DNA of 64,000 nt from Paenibacillus sp. HGH0039 (lineage in GTDB: Bacteria; Bacillota; Bacilli; Paenibacillales; NBRC-103111), in NCBI RefSeq assembly GCF_000411255.1, contig NZ_KE150413.1, positions 2,022,580 through 2,086,579 of the forward strand. The letters are read 5' to 3'. This document shows, piece by piece, positions 9,265-17,290 of this stretch; the first letter of the stretch is position 1, and every line of letters begins with the position of its first letter. Under the pieces are notes generated by a model. The model did not search any database. It was not told the DNA's origin and saw only the letters and a list, made by a program, of their open reading frames with translations. Made by a program: the position numbers and the translations under genes.

Positions 9265-9867
9265 TTATTCAAAAGCGTTCCCGAATCGCCCCGCAAACAA
9301 GGTCTCTTTGAGCTCGCGTCTTCCCGACGGCTGTTCGCGCTGCAGGTGCTGCTCGGAGAGCGACTCCGCATTTCCGTGATACCCGATGGCGACGACGGCA
9401 TGGATATCGTAATCGTCGGGCACTGCGAGCAGTTGCCGGGCACTCTCCCGGTCGAATCCGGCCATGGCATGGGAGATCAGTCCCTGACGCACCGCTTCCA
9501 GAGCCAGATAGCTCCAAGAGGCTCCTGCGTCAAACGCGTGAGAACCGTTCACCCCTCCGGCGGGGGACGGCGTATGAGAGAGAATGAGCGCCAGCACGGG
9601 CGCCTTCAGGCACCAGGTTTTGTTGGAAGCCGAAATAAATTCGGCGAACACCCTTTTCTCTTCTTCCGTACGCGCGACAATGTAACGCCAAGGCTGAAGA
9701 TTGCTGGCGGACGGAGCCCAGCGGGCCGCCTCGAACAGGCTCATCAAAATTTCACTGGAGATTTCCTTTTCGAGAAAGGCCCGCGACGACCAGCGGTTAA
9801 GAAAAATCGGATTGATGTCATAAGCGGCATGACGCTCATTTTGTACGTCGAAACGATGTTCCGGCAT
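9265..9867 (-). CDS. Nitroreductase family protein
   Basis: 200 aa FMN-dependent oxidoreductase of the nitroreductase/NADH oxidase fold. Visible family signatures are the NRWSSRAF arginine/serine cluster near the N-terminus (FMN phosphate binding), ARWAPSASNLQPWRY, and the C-terminal IGYHG segment. The frame is open to 9951, but AGGAGG lies seven bases before ATG 9867, which gives the usual length. It appears monocistronic and leftward. The substrate (nitro-aromatics, quinones or other) cannot be inferred. Confidence 0.9.
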   Translation of the reverse strand: MPEHRFDVQNERHAAYDINPIFLNRWSSRAFLEKEISSEILMSLFEAARWAPSASNLQPWRYIVARTEEEKRVFAEFISASNKTWCLKAPVLALILSHTPSPAGGVNGSHAFDAGASWSYLALEAVRQGLISHAMAGFDRESARQLLAVPDDYDIHAVVAIGYHGNAESLSEQHLQREQPSGRRELKETLFAGRFGNAFE

Positions 9868-10023
9868 GACCATTCCTCCTGTCTGTTTCTGACACGAAAT
9901 CAAACAACGGTTCACCTCTTTATTTGGACGCAAACGGCGAATCCTAAACAAACTGGTGTATGTGCCAGGAAAAAACAGGGCATGCTAGTACAGCTTCATT
10001 TTAACAAAATGGGGGTGCTGAAC

Positions 10024-10239
10024 ATGAATTTTACGAGCCAGGATATTATTGTGATCGAAAGAGCCCTTCAGCTTGCCATCCGCAGCGAGACGAAGGAGAC
10101 GAAAGCCGAGGAATACCGCGAGGTGCTTCACAAGCTTCAGCTGAGTTCGATGCAGGCTTTGCAGGAGCAGAGCGTCGTCACAACCGCCGTTCAGGATGGC
10201 ATCCGCTATGATTATGACGATTCGTCGGATCTCGTGTAA
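10024..10239 (+). CDS. Small conserved-looking hypothetical protein
   Basis: 71 aa, soluble, probably alpha-helical (residues 1-50), with an acidic tail ending YDYDDSSDLV. ATG 10024 follows GGGGGTGC. The same frame is open upstream to 9214, but that part is antisense to the nitroreductase and is not coding-like. I do not recognise a named family. It stands alone between the nitroreductase and the decayed desaturase fragments. Confidence 0.65.
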   Translation: MNFTSQDIIVIERALQLAIRSETKETKAEEYREVLHKLQLSSMQALQEQSVVTTAVQDGIRYDYDDSSDLV

Positions 10240-10763
10240 ACGTCACGGACCGGATAGCAGCGGGATCGGCTTCTGCCGCCAGCATACCGCTGAGCGCGGC
10301 CATCGGTGTCCCTCCTCCGGGATGTGTGGTTCCGCCCGCATAATAAAGGCCTTGAATCCGGCGGTCCGCGATGGATGGCCGGAAGAAGGCCGGTTTCAGT
10401 CCGTGGTACGCCCGCCTGTATAGGGCTCCGTACATGGAACCGCTCAATTCGGCCAGGTCTCCCGTATGGAATATCCGTTTCGCTTCCGTGTTCACGGACA
10501 AGCCTTGCAGATCCCACTGTCTCTCTAAGAGTATAGAAATGTGCCACCGGAATGGACATCTTGCTGTCCACTCCTTTTTTGCGTGCCTGCCTTTCCGGCG
10601 CTTCGATGGGCTTGCAGCTGCCGCCCTGAACGCTGCACATCTCTTTTAACAGCAACAGATAAGCGATCATCGTTAGCGTAGCCGGAGTCCGGTAAGGATA
10701 GGAGCCGACGCAGGCCACATAGCGGTTCATCATGGCCAGAAGACGCGTTCCTGGAAAAGTCAT
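10240..10763 (-). pseudogene. Remnant of phytoene/diapophytoene desaturase-like gene
   Basis: Two pieces in different reading frames. The upstream piece (about 10763-10555) reads GTRLLAMMNRYVACVGSYPY, then RTPATLTMIAY and, after a degraded patch, VQGGSCKPIEAPERQARKKG, like the middle of CrtI/CrtN-type FAD desaturases. The downstream piece (about 10530-10240) reads LAELSGSMYGALY and GLYYAGGTTHPGGGTPMAAL, the conserved C-terminal FAD/substrate region. The N-terminal Rossmann region and about 200 central residues are missing and the frame shifts between the pieces, so it cannot make a working enzyme. Remaining identity suggests recent decay of a carotenoid pathway gene. Confidence 0.75.
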
Positions 10764-10800
10764 TCCTGCGACCCTGCTTCAGAGCGGCGTATTCCGGCCT

Positions 10801-11018
10801 CAGGTCAGGCCTTATCCGATCCGCGGTTGTACGCCGTCGGAGCCTCGGTGCATCCCGGGGAGGGAATCCCGATCGTGATGCAGGGAGCGAAGCTGCTTGA
10901 CGAGGCGATGGGCAGGGACGATCTCGCCCTCGCATCCGGCGCCGGTGTTGTGCTTCACGAAAGCCCGTATAAAAACTGGGGCTTTTTTTCTTTTGCCCGG
11001 GGAGCGTATAATAAATGA
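10801..11018 (+). pseudogene. C-terminal remnant of a second carotenoid desaturase-like gene
   Basis: The open frame reads ALSDPRLYAVGASVHPGEGI and then PIVMQGAKLLDEAM, the C-terminal signature of CrtN/CrtP-like desaturases or oxidases (YxxGxSxHPGxGxPxVxxGA). About 400 upstream residues of a normal enzyme are absent. It lies back-to-back with the minus-strand desaturase remnant, so both look like ends of a collapsed crt cluster. The tail residues run into a terminator hairpin. Confidence 0.7.
10961..10990 (+). terminator. Terminator at end of desaturase remnant
   Basis: AAGCCC - GTATAAAAACT - GGGCTTTTTTTC, a short GC stem followed by T7. Probably the original terminator of the decayed plus-strand desaturase gene. 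Confidence 0.65.
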
Positions 11019-11062
11019 GAACAGCCGTTCTAAGCAGTTGAGGTTAAGAAGGGACGCGAACC

Positions 11063-13309
11063 ATGAGGAAGAAACAGCTTGCCGAATTAATTCAGGAACT
11101 CCGGACCGATGAAAATATAGTGAACTGGCACGAGATCGAACCCCAGGAAGCGAAAACGAAAGCCATTCCCGGAAGCGTGGATACCCGGATCAAGTCCGCT
11201 TTGGCAAAGCGGGGGATCTCGGAGCTGTACACCCATCAGCACACGGCTTATGAAACGGTGCACACCGGACAGAACATCGTGGCGGTAACGCCGACGGCTT
11301 CGGGCAAAACGCTCTGTTACAATCTGCCTGTGCTTCAGGCCATTGCGGATGACGATACGAGCCGCGCGCTGTATCTGTTTCCGACGAAAGCTCTGGCGCA
11401 GGATCAGAAGAGCGAGTTGAACGAAATCATCGGTGAAATGGGCATCGATATCAAAAGTTACACGTACGACGGGGATACTTCGCCGGCCATCCGGCAGATC
11501 GTACGGAAAGCGGGGCATATCGTCATTACGAACCCGGATATGCTTCATTCCGCCATTTTGCCGCATCATACCAAATGGGTCAGCCTTTTCGAGAATTTGA
11601 AATATATCGTCATCGACGAGCTGCACACGTACAGGGGCGTATTCGGCAGCCATGTCGCGAATGTTATCCGGCGCCTGAAACGGATCTGCAAGTTTTACGG
11701 CAGCGATCCGGTATTTATCTGCACCTCCGCCACCATTGCCAACCCGAAAGAGCTTGCGGAGCAGCTGACCGGCTCTCCGATGAGGCTCATCGACGATAAC
11801 GGCGCGCCCAGAGGGCGGAAGCATTTCGTGTTTTACAACCCGCCTGTTGTGAACAAGCCGCTTAATATCCGCAGAAGCGCCGCAGCAGAAGCGAATAACC
11901 TGGCCAAGCAATTTCTGAAAAATAAAATTCAGACGATCGTTTTCGCGAGAAGCCGGGTCAGGGTGGAAATAATTCTGAGCCGAATCCAGGAGCTCGTTAA
12001 GAACGAGCTTGGGACCAAATCCATCCGGGGGTACCGGGGCGGTTATCTGCCGAAACAGCGGCGTGAAATCGAGAGAGGATTGCGGGCCGGGGAGATTTTG
12101 GGCGTTGTCAGCACCAACGCGTTGGAGCTTGGCGTAGACATCGGACAGCTGCAGGTTTGCATCATGACCGGCTATCCGGGAAGCATCGCGAGCACTTGGC
12201 AGCAGGCGGGACGTGCCGGACGCCGGCATGGAGAGGCGCTTATCGTGATGGTAGCCAGCTCTACCCCCATCGATCAATATGTAGTCCAGAACCCGGACTA
12301 TTTTTTCGACAGGACGCCGGAAGCGGCCCGGATCAATCCGGAAAATTTAATTATTTTGGTCGATCATCTAAAATGTGCGGCATACGAGCTGCCATTCAAA
12401 GAGACGGAAGAATTCGGGCCCCTGGAAGTTGCCGAGATTATGGAATTTTTAGTGGAAGAACGCGTCTTGCATCACAACGGGGATACGTTTTATTGGGCCA
12501 GTCAGTCGTTTCCGGCCAATGAAATCAGCCTGCGCTCGGCTTCCCAAGAAAACGTCGTCATCGTCGATCAATCCGATGTGGCGAACGTGCGGATTATCGG
12601 GGAGATGGACCGGTTCAGCGCCATGACGCTTCTGCACGACGAAGCGATTTATTTGCACGAAGGCGTGCAATATCAGGTCGAAAAGCTGGATTGGGAGCAC
12701 AAAAAAGCTTACGTGCGCGAAGTCGATGTGGAGTACTATACCGATGCGAATCTGGCTATCCAGCTGAAAGTATTGGAAATCGACAAAACGTCGGACCGGG
12801 ACCGCTCTTCCCTGAACTTCGGGGATGTCACGATTAATGCCATTCCGACTATTTTTAAGAAAATCAAACTCACGACCGGAGAAAATATCGGATCGGGGCC
12901 CATTCACCTGCCGGAAGAAGAACTGCACACAAGCGCTGCATGGGTAGAACTGAAAGAACCGAATTTGGAGGTAGGCACGAAAGCCCTGGAACAAATTTTA
13001 TGGGGCATCGCAAACGTGATGAAGCATATTGTGCCTGTATTGGTAATGTGCGACCGGAACGACGTTCATGTCGTTTCCCAAATTAAAGCGAACCATACCG
13101 GACTGCCGACGATTTTCCTCTACGATCATTATCCCGGCGGCATCGGCCTTGCCGAAGAAGTCTATACGCGTTTCGACGAAGTCAGAAAGGCCGCGAAAAA
13201 TCTCATTCAGAAATGCCCGTGCGAAGACGGCTGCCCGTCATGTATCGGCTCCGAGATTGAAGGAATCCATGCGAAGCGAACGAGCCTACAGTTGTTGGAT
13301 CAATTCTAA
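11063..13309 (+). CDS. mrfA: DNA repair helicase MrfA (YprA-type DEAD/DEAH box, DUF1998)
   Basis: 748 aa, essentially the length of Bacillus subtilis MrfA/YprA and strongly similar along its length from memory. Walker A TPTASGKT is at 76-83, the DEAH-type box VIDELH at about 185, and helicase C motifs include VSTNALELGVDIG and QQAGRAGRRHGE. A C-terminal four-cysteine cluster, CPCEDGCPSC (about 718-727), marks the DUF1998 metal site. In Bacillus, MrfA works with the exonuclease MrfB to repair mitomycin C adducts. Here mrfB lies 0.8 kb downstream, beyond a GNAT gene. The start follows GAAGGGACG; the shorter spacing is acceptable. Confidence 0.95.
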   Translation: MRKKQLAELIQELRTDENIVNWHEIEPQEAKTKAIPGSVDTRIKSALAKRGISELYTHQHTAYETVHTGQNIVAVTPTASGKTLCYNLPVLQAIADDDTSRALYLFPTKALAQDQKSELNEIIGEMGIDIKSYTYDGDTSPAIRQIVRKAGHIVITNPDMLHSAILPHHTKWVSLFENLKYIVIDELHTYRGVFGSHVANVIRRLKRICKFYGSDPVFICTSATIANPKELAEQLTGSPMRLIDDNGAPRGRKHFVFYNPPVVNKPLNIRRSAAAEANNLAKQFLKNKIQTIVFARSRVRVEIILSRIQELVKNELGTKSIRGYRGGYLPKQRREIERGLRAGEILGVVSTNALELGVDIGQLQVCIMTGYPGSIASTWQQAGRAGRRHGEALIVMVASSTPIDQYVVQNPDYFFDRTPEAARINPENLIILVDHLKCAAYELPFKETEEFGPLEVAEIMEFLVEERVLHHNGDTFYWASQSFPANEISLRSASQENVVIVDQSDVANVRIIGEMDRFSAMTLLHDEAIYLHEGVQYQVEKLDWEHKKAYVREVDVEYYTDANLAIQLKVLEIDKTSDRDRSSLNFGDVTINAIPTIFKKIKLTTGENIGSGPIHLPEEELHTSAAWVELKEPNLEVGTKALEQILWGIANVMKHIVPVLVMCDRNDVHVVSQIKANHTGLPTIFLYDHYPGGIGLAEEVYTRFDEVRKAAKNLIQKCPCEDGCPSCIGSEIEGIHAKRTSLQLLDQF

Positions 13310-13361
13310 TCTCCGCGAGTCTTCTAAGCGGTAAACTTATGAAATAAACGGAGGTGTCCGT

Positions 13362-13835
13362 ATGGTCGCGTTAGAACCGATGTTACCCGAGCAGTTTAAT
13401 GAATGGCTGCAGCTTTCCGTAAAGGAATACGCCGAGAGTAAAACAAAAGCCGGTAACGTGGCGGCCGAGAAAGCGCTGGAGGATTCGGCCCGCGAATTTA
13501 AGGAGCTGTTGCCGGACGGGTTAAACACGACGGACAGTTATATTTTTAATGCGACAGACCAGGAGAGCAATCAAATCGTCGGCACGCTGTGGATCAAAAT
13601 CCGAAATGAACAGCAGGAGGTATTTATTTACGGGATTCGCATGAGTGAAGATTTTCGCGGGAAAGGGTTTGGCAAGCAAACGCTGCAGGCTCTGGAAGCT
13701 TTCATAAAAGAAAGGGGCTTTCCTCTAAAAATTTCCCTGCACGTCTTCGGAGACAATGAAATCGCCCTGAACCTCTATAGATCTGCCGGTTTCGAAGCGA
13801 CCAATATTCGTATGTCCAAGGTTATCAGCGGATGA
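13362..13835 (+). CDS. GNAT family N-acetyltransferase
   Basis: 157 aa with the GNAT fold. The acetyl-CoA loop is at GIRMSEDFRGKGFGKQTL (pattern R/Q-x-x-G-x-G/A), with a C-terminal FGDNEIALNLYRSAGFEATN, the classic N-x-x-A-x-x-L-Y-x-x-x-G-F signature. The start has CGGAGGTG with good spacing. It lies 52 bases after mrfA and 254 bases before mrfB, so it may be read from the mrfA promoter. Acceptor substrate unknown. Confidence 0.9.
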   Translation: MVALEPMLPEQFNEWLQLSVKEYAESKTKAGNVAAEKALEDSAREFKELLPDGLNTTDSYIFNATDQESNQIVGTLWIKIRNEQQEVFIYGIRMSEDFRGKGFGKQTLQALEAFIKERGFPLKISLHVFGDNEIALNLYRSAGFEATNIRMSKVISG

Positions 13836-14089
13836 ACGTTAAATACCCGTTACCCGAAAATGCCCATGTAAGGATGGATGCCCATCATGTACCGGTACCG
13901 AAACAGAAAGACTGAACACCAAACTAAAAAGCCTGTGGCTGCAGAAGAGGCTTTGGCGATCGAAACTTGTGAGTCCGGCGGTTCACAAGAGATCCGTGAA
14001 TCCCGCGAGGCACGAGGACTCGCACGGTTCTTCGCGCCCGCAGCGCAGCAGGTGCACGGCCTTGGCGGGGCAGCGCCGGGAGCAGCCCG

Positions 14090-15793
14090 ATGAGCGGGCT
14101 GCGCGACCGGCTTGCCCGGCATCTGAAGCCGGGCAAGCCGGCGGACAAGGCCGCAGCCGCACCGGAGGCGGGAGCGGAGCAGCGGCAGGCTGAGCTGACG
14201 CCGAAACAGGCGCAGCAGGGAGCGGCGGAAGGCGGCGGACTGGCCGCCTGTCCGCTGAGCGAGTCCGCCACAGAGCCGGCGGTGGACTCGGCTGCCGGCC
14301 CGGCCCGCGAGCCCGCAGCTTGGCCCGCCGTCGCCGGCAATGCGCCAGCTGGGGGCCACGGCTATGCCGGGCACGCCGCCAGCGGCTCCCCGGGGGACGC
14401 GCGGCCCGGCAGCGGGCAGGAGGGCGAGCCTGCCGCTGCCGCAGCGCCGGCCCCGGCACATCCGGAGGCGGCAGCGTGGGCGAAGCTGGGTGCGGAGCTG
14501 TACGAGTTCCCGGCAGGGTCCTTCGTACGGCGCGTATGCACCTACCCGATGGATGCCTACCATGGCCGGTACCGGCTTGACGCGCTCCATGAGCATGTCC
14601 GGGAGTTCGGGGCGTTCCACCCCGAAGCGGAGCCGGTCGATGCGGAAGGCCTCCTGTTCTTCGATACGGAGACGACCGGTCTCGGAGTCGGGGCGGGCAA
14701 TGTCGCCTTTCTCGTAGGCATCGGTTATTACGAAGCCGGCCGTTTTGTCGTCGAGCAGCTTTTTATCCGGCATCCGGCCGAAGAGCGTGCGATGCTGGCT
14801 TATCTGGAGGAGAAAATGGAGCGGTTCACCCATATCGTCTCTTACAATGGGAGGACCTTCGACTGGCCGATTTTGCAGAACCGGTTTATTCTGAACCGGA
14901 TGCGGCCGGACATCGACCGTTTGCTGCATCTGGATCTGCTGCATCCTTCCCGCAGCTTGTGGAAGCATTCCATGCCGTCCGTACGGCTGGGCAAGGTGGA
15001 AGAAGCGCAGCTCGGGTATGCACGTGAAGACGACGTTTCCGGAGCGTTCGCTCCCGAGTTGTATGTTCTGTATCTGGCCGAAGGCAAGACGGACGTGCTG
15101 CGGGGCGTCTTCGTCCATAACGAGCGGGATATAGTGTCCCTTGCGGCATTATCCGCTCTGATTACACGGTATTTGGCCGATGAAGAGCCTCTGGAGCCAA
15201 AATCGCCCGGAGACCTGTTCCGTCTGGGCCAGTGGCTGCTGAAAATGAACCGCCTGCCTTCTGCCGAGAAGATCCTGGAACTGGGATTTTCCAGACTGCA
15301 AGAGCAGGGGGAAGAGGGGCATACGGTCAGCGCGGATCTGCTTCTCCGTTACGCGGCTTACTATAAAAAAGCCGGTGTCCGCGATAGAGCCGTCGAATTG
15401 TGGACCCGGCTGATTCGTCAGGCGGGATCGGCGGCTGCGGCGCCGGTGGAAGCCTATATCGAGCTCGCGATGCACTACGAGCACGGATGCAAAGATTATG
15501 CGCTCGCGTTGGAGTTGTCGCGCGAAGCGCTGGATGTCCTGCGCCAAAGACGCAGGCTCTTGCGGCGCAGCGAGAAGGCGGCCGACGAAGAGCGGCGGAT
15601 CGCGCACCGGATCGAACGGCTGCAGCGCAAACTCCGGGATTGCGGCAAGTCCGTTTCGGAGAGAAAAGCATCCGCTAAAGCCGCTATTCCGTCCAAGCCC
15701 CCCGGCCAAGCCAGGTCCGCCAAGCCGTCCGGCAAGCCCCGGCCCGCTTATGCGGCCGACAGTTTGTTCGACGTGTCCCGGAACCCCGGCTGA
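14090..15793 (+). CDS. mrfB: Ribonuclease H-like exonuclease MrfB (YprB-type) with TPR-like tail
   Basis: 567 aa. The N-terminal MSGLRDRLARHLKPG resembles MrfB starts. Residues about 15-130 are an Ala/Gly/Pro-rich low-complexity linker (14.13-14.48 kb, very GC-rich). The exonuclease domain follows, with DEDD-type motifs FFDTETTGLG (about 190), SYNGRTFDWP and HNERDIVSL. The C-terminal part (about 370-510) is helical and TPR-like, and the tail is Lys/Ser/Pro-rich. In Bacillus, MrfB is the metal-dependent exonuclease partner of MrfA. The ribosome binding site is weak (GGGAG). The linker is longer than I expect for the family. Confidence 0.88.
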   Translation: MSGLRDRLARHLKPGKPADKAAAAPEAGAEQRQAELTPKQAQQGAAEGGGLAACPLSESATEPAVDSAAGPAREPAAWPAVAGNAPAGGHGYAGHAASGSPGDARPGSGQEGEPAAAAAPAPAHPEAAAWAKLGAELYEFPAGSFVRRVCTYPMDAYHGRYRLDALHEHVREFGAFHPEAEPVDAEGLLFFDTETTGLGVGAGNVAFLVGIGYYEAGRFVVEQLFIRHPAEERAMLAYLEEKMERFTHIVSYNGRTFDWPILQNRFILNRMRPDIDRLLHLDLLHPSRSLWKHSMPSVRLGKVEEAQLGYAREDDVSGAFAPELYVLYLAEGKTDVLRGVFVHNERDIVSLAALSALITRYLADEEPLEPKSPGDLFRLGQWLLKMNRLPSAEKILELGFSRLQEQGEEGHTVSADLLLRYAAYYKKAGVRDRAVELWTRLIRQAGSAAAAPVEAYIELAMHYEHGCKDYALALELSREALDVLRQRRRLLRRSEKAADEERRIAHRIERLQRKLRDCGKSVSERKASAKAAIPSKPPGQARSAKPSGKPRPAYAADSLFDVSRNPG

Positions 15794-15825
15794 AACCGGC
15801 GGGCAGCGTCCCGCCACAAATTACC

Positions 15826-15855
15826 GCGGAATATAATTCCGCAGTCCGATTTTTC
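15826..15855 (+). terminator. Possible terminator after mrfB
   Basis: Stem GCGGAAT / ATTCCGC with a three-base loop. A run of five T follows after a 7-base gap, so efficiency is uncertain. Confidence 0.4.
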
Positions 15856-15928
15856 TAAACGTCATTCCCGTTTACGGGCAGGGCGTTTTCCTTTTTTTAT
15901 TGGCTATGTTAAACTTTGTTGTTGATAT

Positions 15929-15957
15929 TTGATATATACGAACTAATGTTCTATAAT
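15929..15957 (+). promoter_or_regulatory. Sigma-A-type promoter upstream of VOC gene
   Basis: TTGATA and TATAAT separated by exactly 17 bases in an AT-rich stretch, about 130 bases upstream of the VOC gene. The long leader holds a possible 26-codon ORF. Confidence 0.6.
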
Positions 15958-15993
15958 TAGGGTGATATCACTGTTCGGAGATGATGTGACAAG

Positions 15994-16074
15994 ATGTTAA
16001 TCGTTTGGAAGGAATTAGTAATTCTTGACAGAATAAATTATGAAGATGATCCGGTAATAAATTTGTACACATAA
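15994..16074 (+). other. Possible 26-codon leader ORF
   Basis: ATG preceded by GGAG, reading MLIVWKELVILDRINYEDDP and ending VINLYT. Its stop codon overlaps the ribosome binding site of the following VOC gene, so translation could couple the two. No family is recognisable and it may be chance. Confidence 0.25.
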
Positions 16075-16086
16075 GGAGATAAAACT

Positions 16087-16539
16087 ATGGAAAAAAACAA
16101 ATTACTAAGAATGGACAATGTTGGCATCGTTGTAGAATCTCTTGATAACGCAATCTCTTTCTTCGAGGAGATTGGCTTGAAGCTCGAAGGGCGAGCTACT
16201 GTCGAAGGTGAATGGGCTGGTCGCGTAACCGGGCTGGGTTCACAGTGTGTAGAGATTGCTATGATGGTTACCCCAGATGGCCACAGCCGAATTGAACTTT
16301 CGCGATTTCTCACCCCGCCTACTATATCAGATCACCGAACTGCTCCTGTAAATGCCCTCGGTTATCTACGCGTCATGTTCACCGTTGAAGACATTGACGA
16401 AATGGTATCCAGACTCACTAAGTATGGTGCTCAGCTCGTTGGCGAAGTGGTTCAGTACGAGGACTCGTATCGGCTCTGCTACATTCGTGGAAATGAAGGA
16501 CTTCTAATCGGTTTGGCGGAACAACTCGGTAATAAATAA
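16087..16539 (+). CDS. VOC (glyoxalase/bleomycin resistance) family protein
   Basis: 150 aa with two beta-alpha-beta-beta-beta modules of the vicinal oxygen chelate fold: MDNVGIVVESLDNAISFFEE at the N-terminus and LGYLRVMFTVEDIDEMVSRL in the second half, ending near YIRGNEGLLIGLAEQLG. The start has AAGGAGAT with good spacing. Codon use and base composition are AT-richer than the surrounding 55%-GC genes, which suggests acquisition by transfer. Members include lactoylglutathione lyase, dioxygenases and antibiotic-binding proteins; the substrate cannot be assigned. Confidence 0.88.
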   Translation: MEKNKLLRMDNVGIVVESLDNAISFFEEIGLKLEGRATVEGEWAGRVTGLGSQCVEIAMMVTPDGHSRIELSRFLTPPTISDHRTAPVNALGYLRVMFTVEDIDEMVSRLTKYGAQLVGEVVQYEDSYRLCYIRGNEGLLIGLAEQLGNK

Positions 16540-16856
16540 GTGACGTTTAAAAGAAGACTTAACTGAAATATACATGACTAGAGTAAAAATAGAAACAGAA
16601 AAGCAGTGTGAAAGTATCTCGAAGAAGTCGGGTGCATCATATAAACACCGCATTCACGCTCCGGGTCCGGGCGACCTTCGGTCCCGGAAACAAGGAACGA
16701 GGAAGTAATTGCAGGGACACATCCGCACCGACTAACCGCATCGCGGCCGGCAGCAAGCTGCCTTAACTCAGTGAGACTTCGTGATGTATGAACTTTAACG
16801 GAAATCAAAGCAAAACCAAATTAAAGGGAATCAACTAACGGGTACGATAGCTCAAC

Positions 16857-16883
16857 AAACCGCCTCTTCAACGAGGCGGTTTT
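16857..16883 (+). terminator. Intrinsic terminator downstream of VOC gene
   Basis: AAACCGCCTC - TTCAAC - GAGGCGGTTTTC, a 10-bp stem with T4. It lies 320 bases after the VOC stop codon. Confidence 0.65.
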
Positions 16884-17169
16884 CTTATCGTAAAGATCAA
16901 CATCAGGATTTAACATAGCCTTTTTATTAAATAAAAACGGAGAATGTTTGCCGATGGGTCATCGATCCGGTGCTGGAGGCTGCGTTTTCGCTGAGTTCGC
17001 TGGCCCTCGGAGAAAGCCAGGGCAGGTCGTCCCGTTCCGTCTGCCCTAGGGTCCCGAGCCCGGAACGCGAATACCGCCGGGCTGCGGACCGATCAGACCG
17101 CGCCCGTCGTGTCGGCCTTGGTCATCCGTAGCCTCCATTCGGATAACGGAAAAGGAAGAGTAACGCCTG

Positions 17170-17205
17170 GCGCGGACCGTCTATCACGGTCCGCGCTGTT
17201 TTTTT
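17170..17205 (+). terminator. Strong intrinsic terminator without an assigned gene
   Basis: Perfect 11-bp stem GCGCGGACCGT / ACGGTCCGCGC with a short CTATC loop and a T7 run. No coding gene ends just upstream. Confidence 0.85.
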
Positions 17206-17290
17206 GCGGGCGGGCTGAAGAAGAATCTGACGTTTAAAGGGGGGAGAGCACGGACATACCAGTAAGAAGCCGGAGAAAGGATGTGGCCTT

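Larger units (their letters stand above)
16540..17290. other. Gene-free stretch with two terminators
   Basis: About 750 bases without a convincing coding region on either strand; the longest frame (minus, 16578-16808) has no ribosome binding site or family features. It holds a GC hairpin at about 16655-16685 (CCGGGTCCGGGCGACCTTCGG...), a terminator at 16857-16883 and a stronger terminator at 17170-17205. About 250 bases of GC-rich sequence lie before the second terminator. It could hold non-coding RNA or decayed genes. Confidence 0.5.

Noticed and set aside
9214-10020. Upstream extension of the 71-aa small gene to give 341 aa
   Set aside because: The extension is antisense to the nitroreductase; GGGGGTGC before ATG 10024 fits the short form.
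13878-14093. 71-aa plus-strand frame whose stop overlaps the mrfB start
   Set aside because: ATGA overlap looks like coupling, but there is no ribosome binding site, the residues resemble no family and the end is low complexity. Kept as unlikely.
13850-15118. 422-aa minus-strand open frame
   Set aside because: Antisense to mrfB; composition driven by the low-complexity linker.
16578-16808. 76-aa minus-strand frame in the gene-free stretch
   Set aside because: No ribosome binding site and no family features; probably chance.
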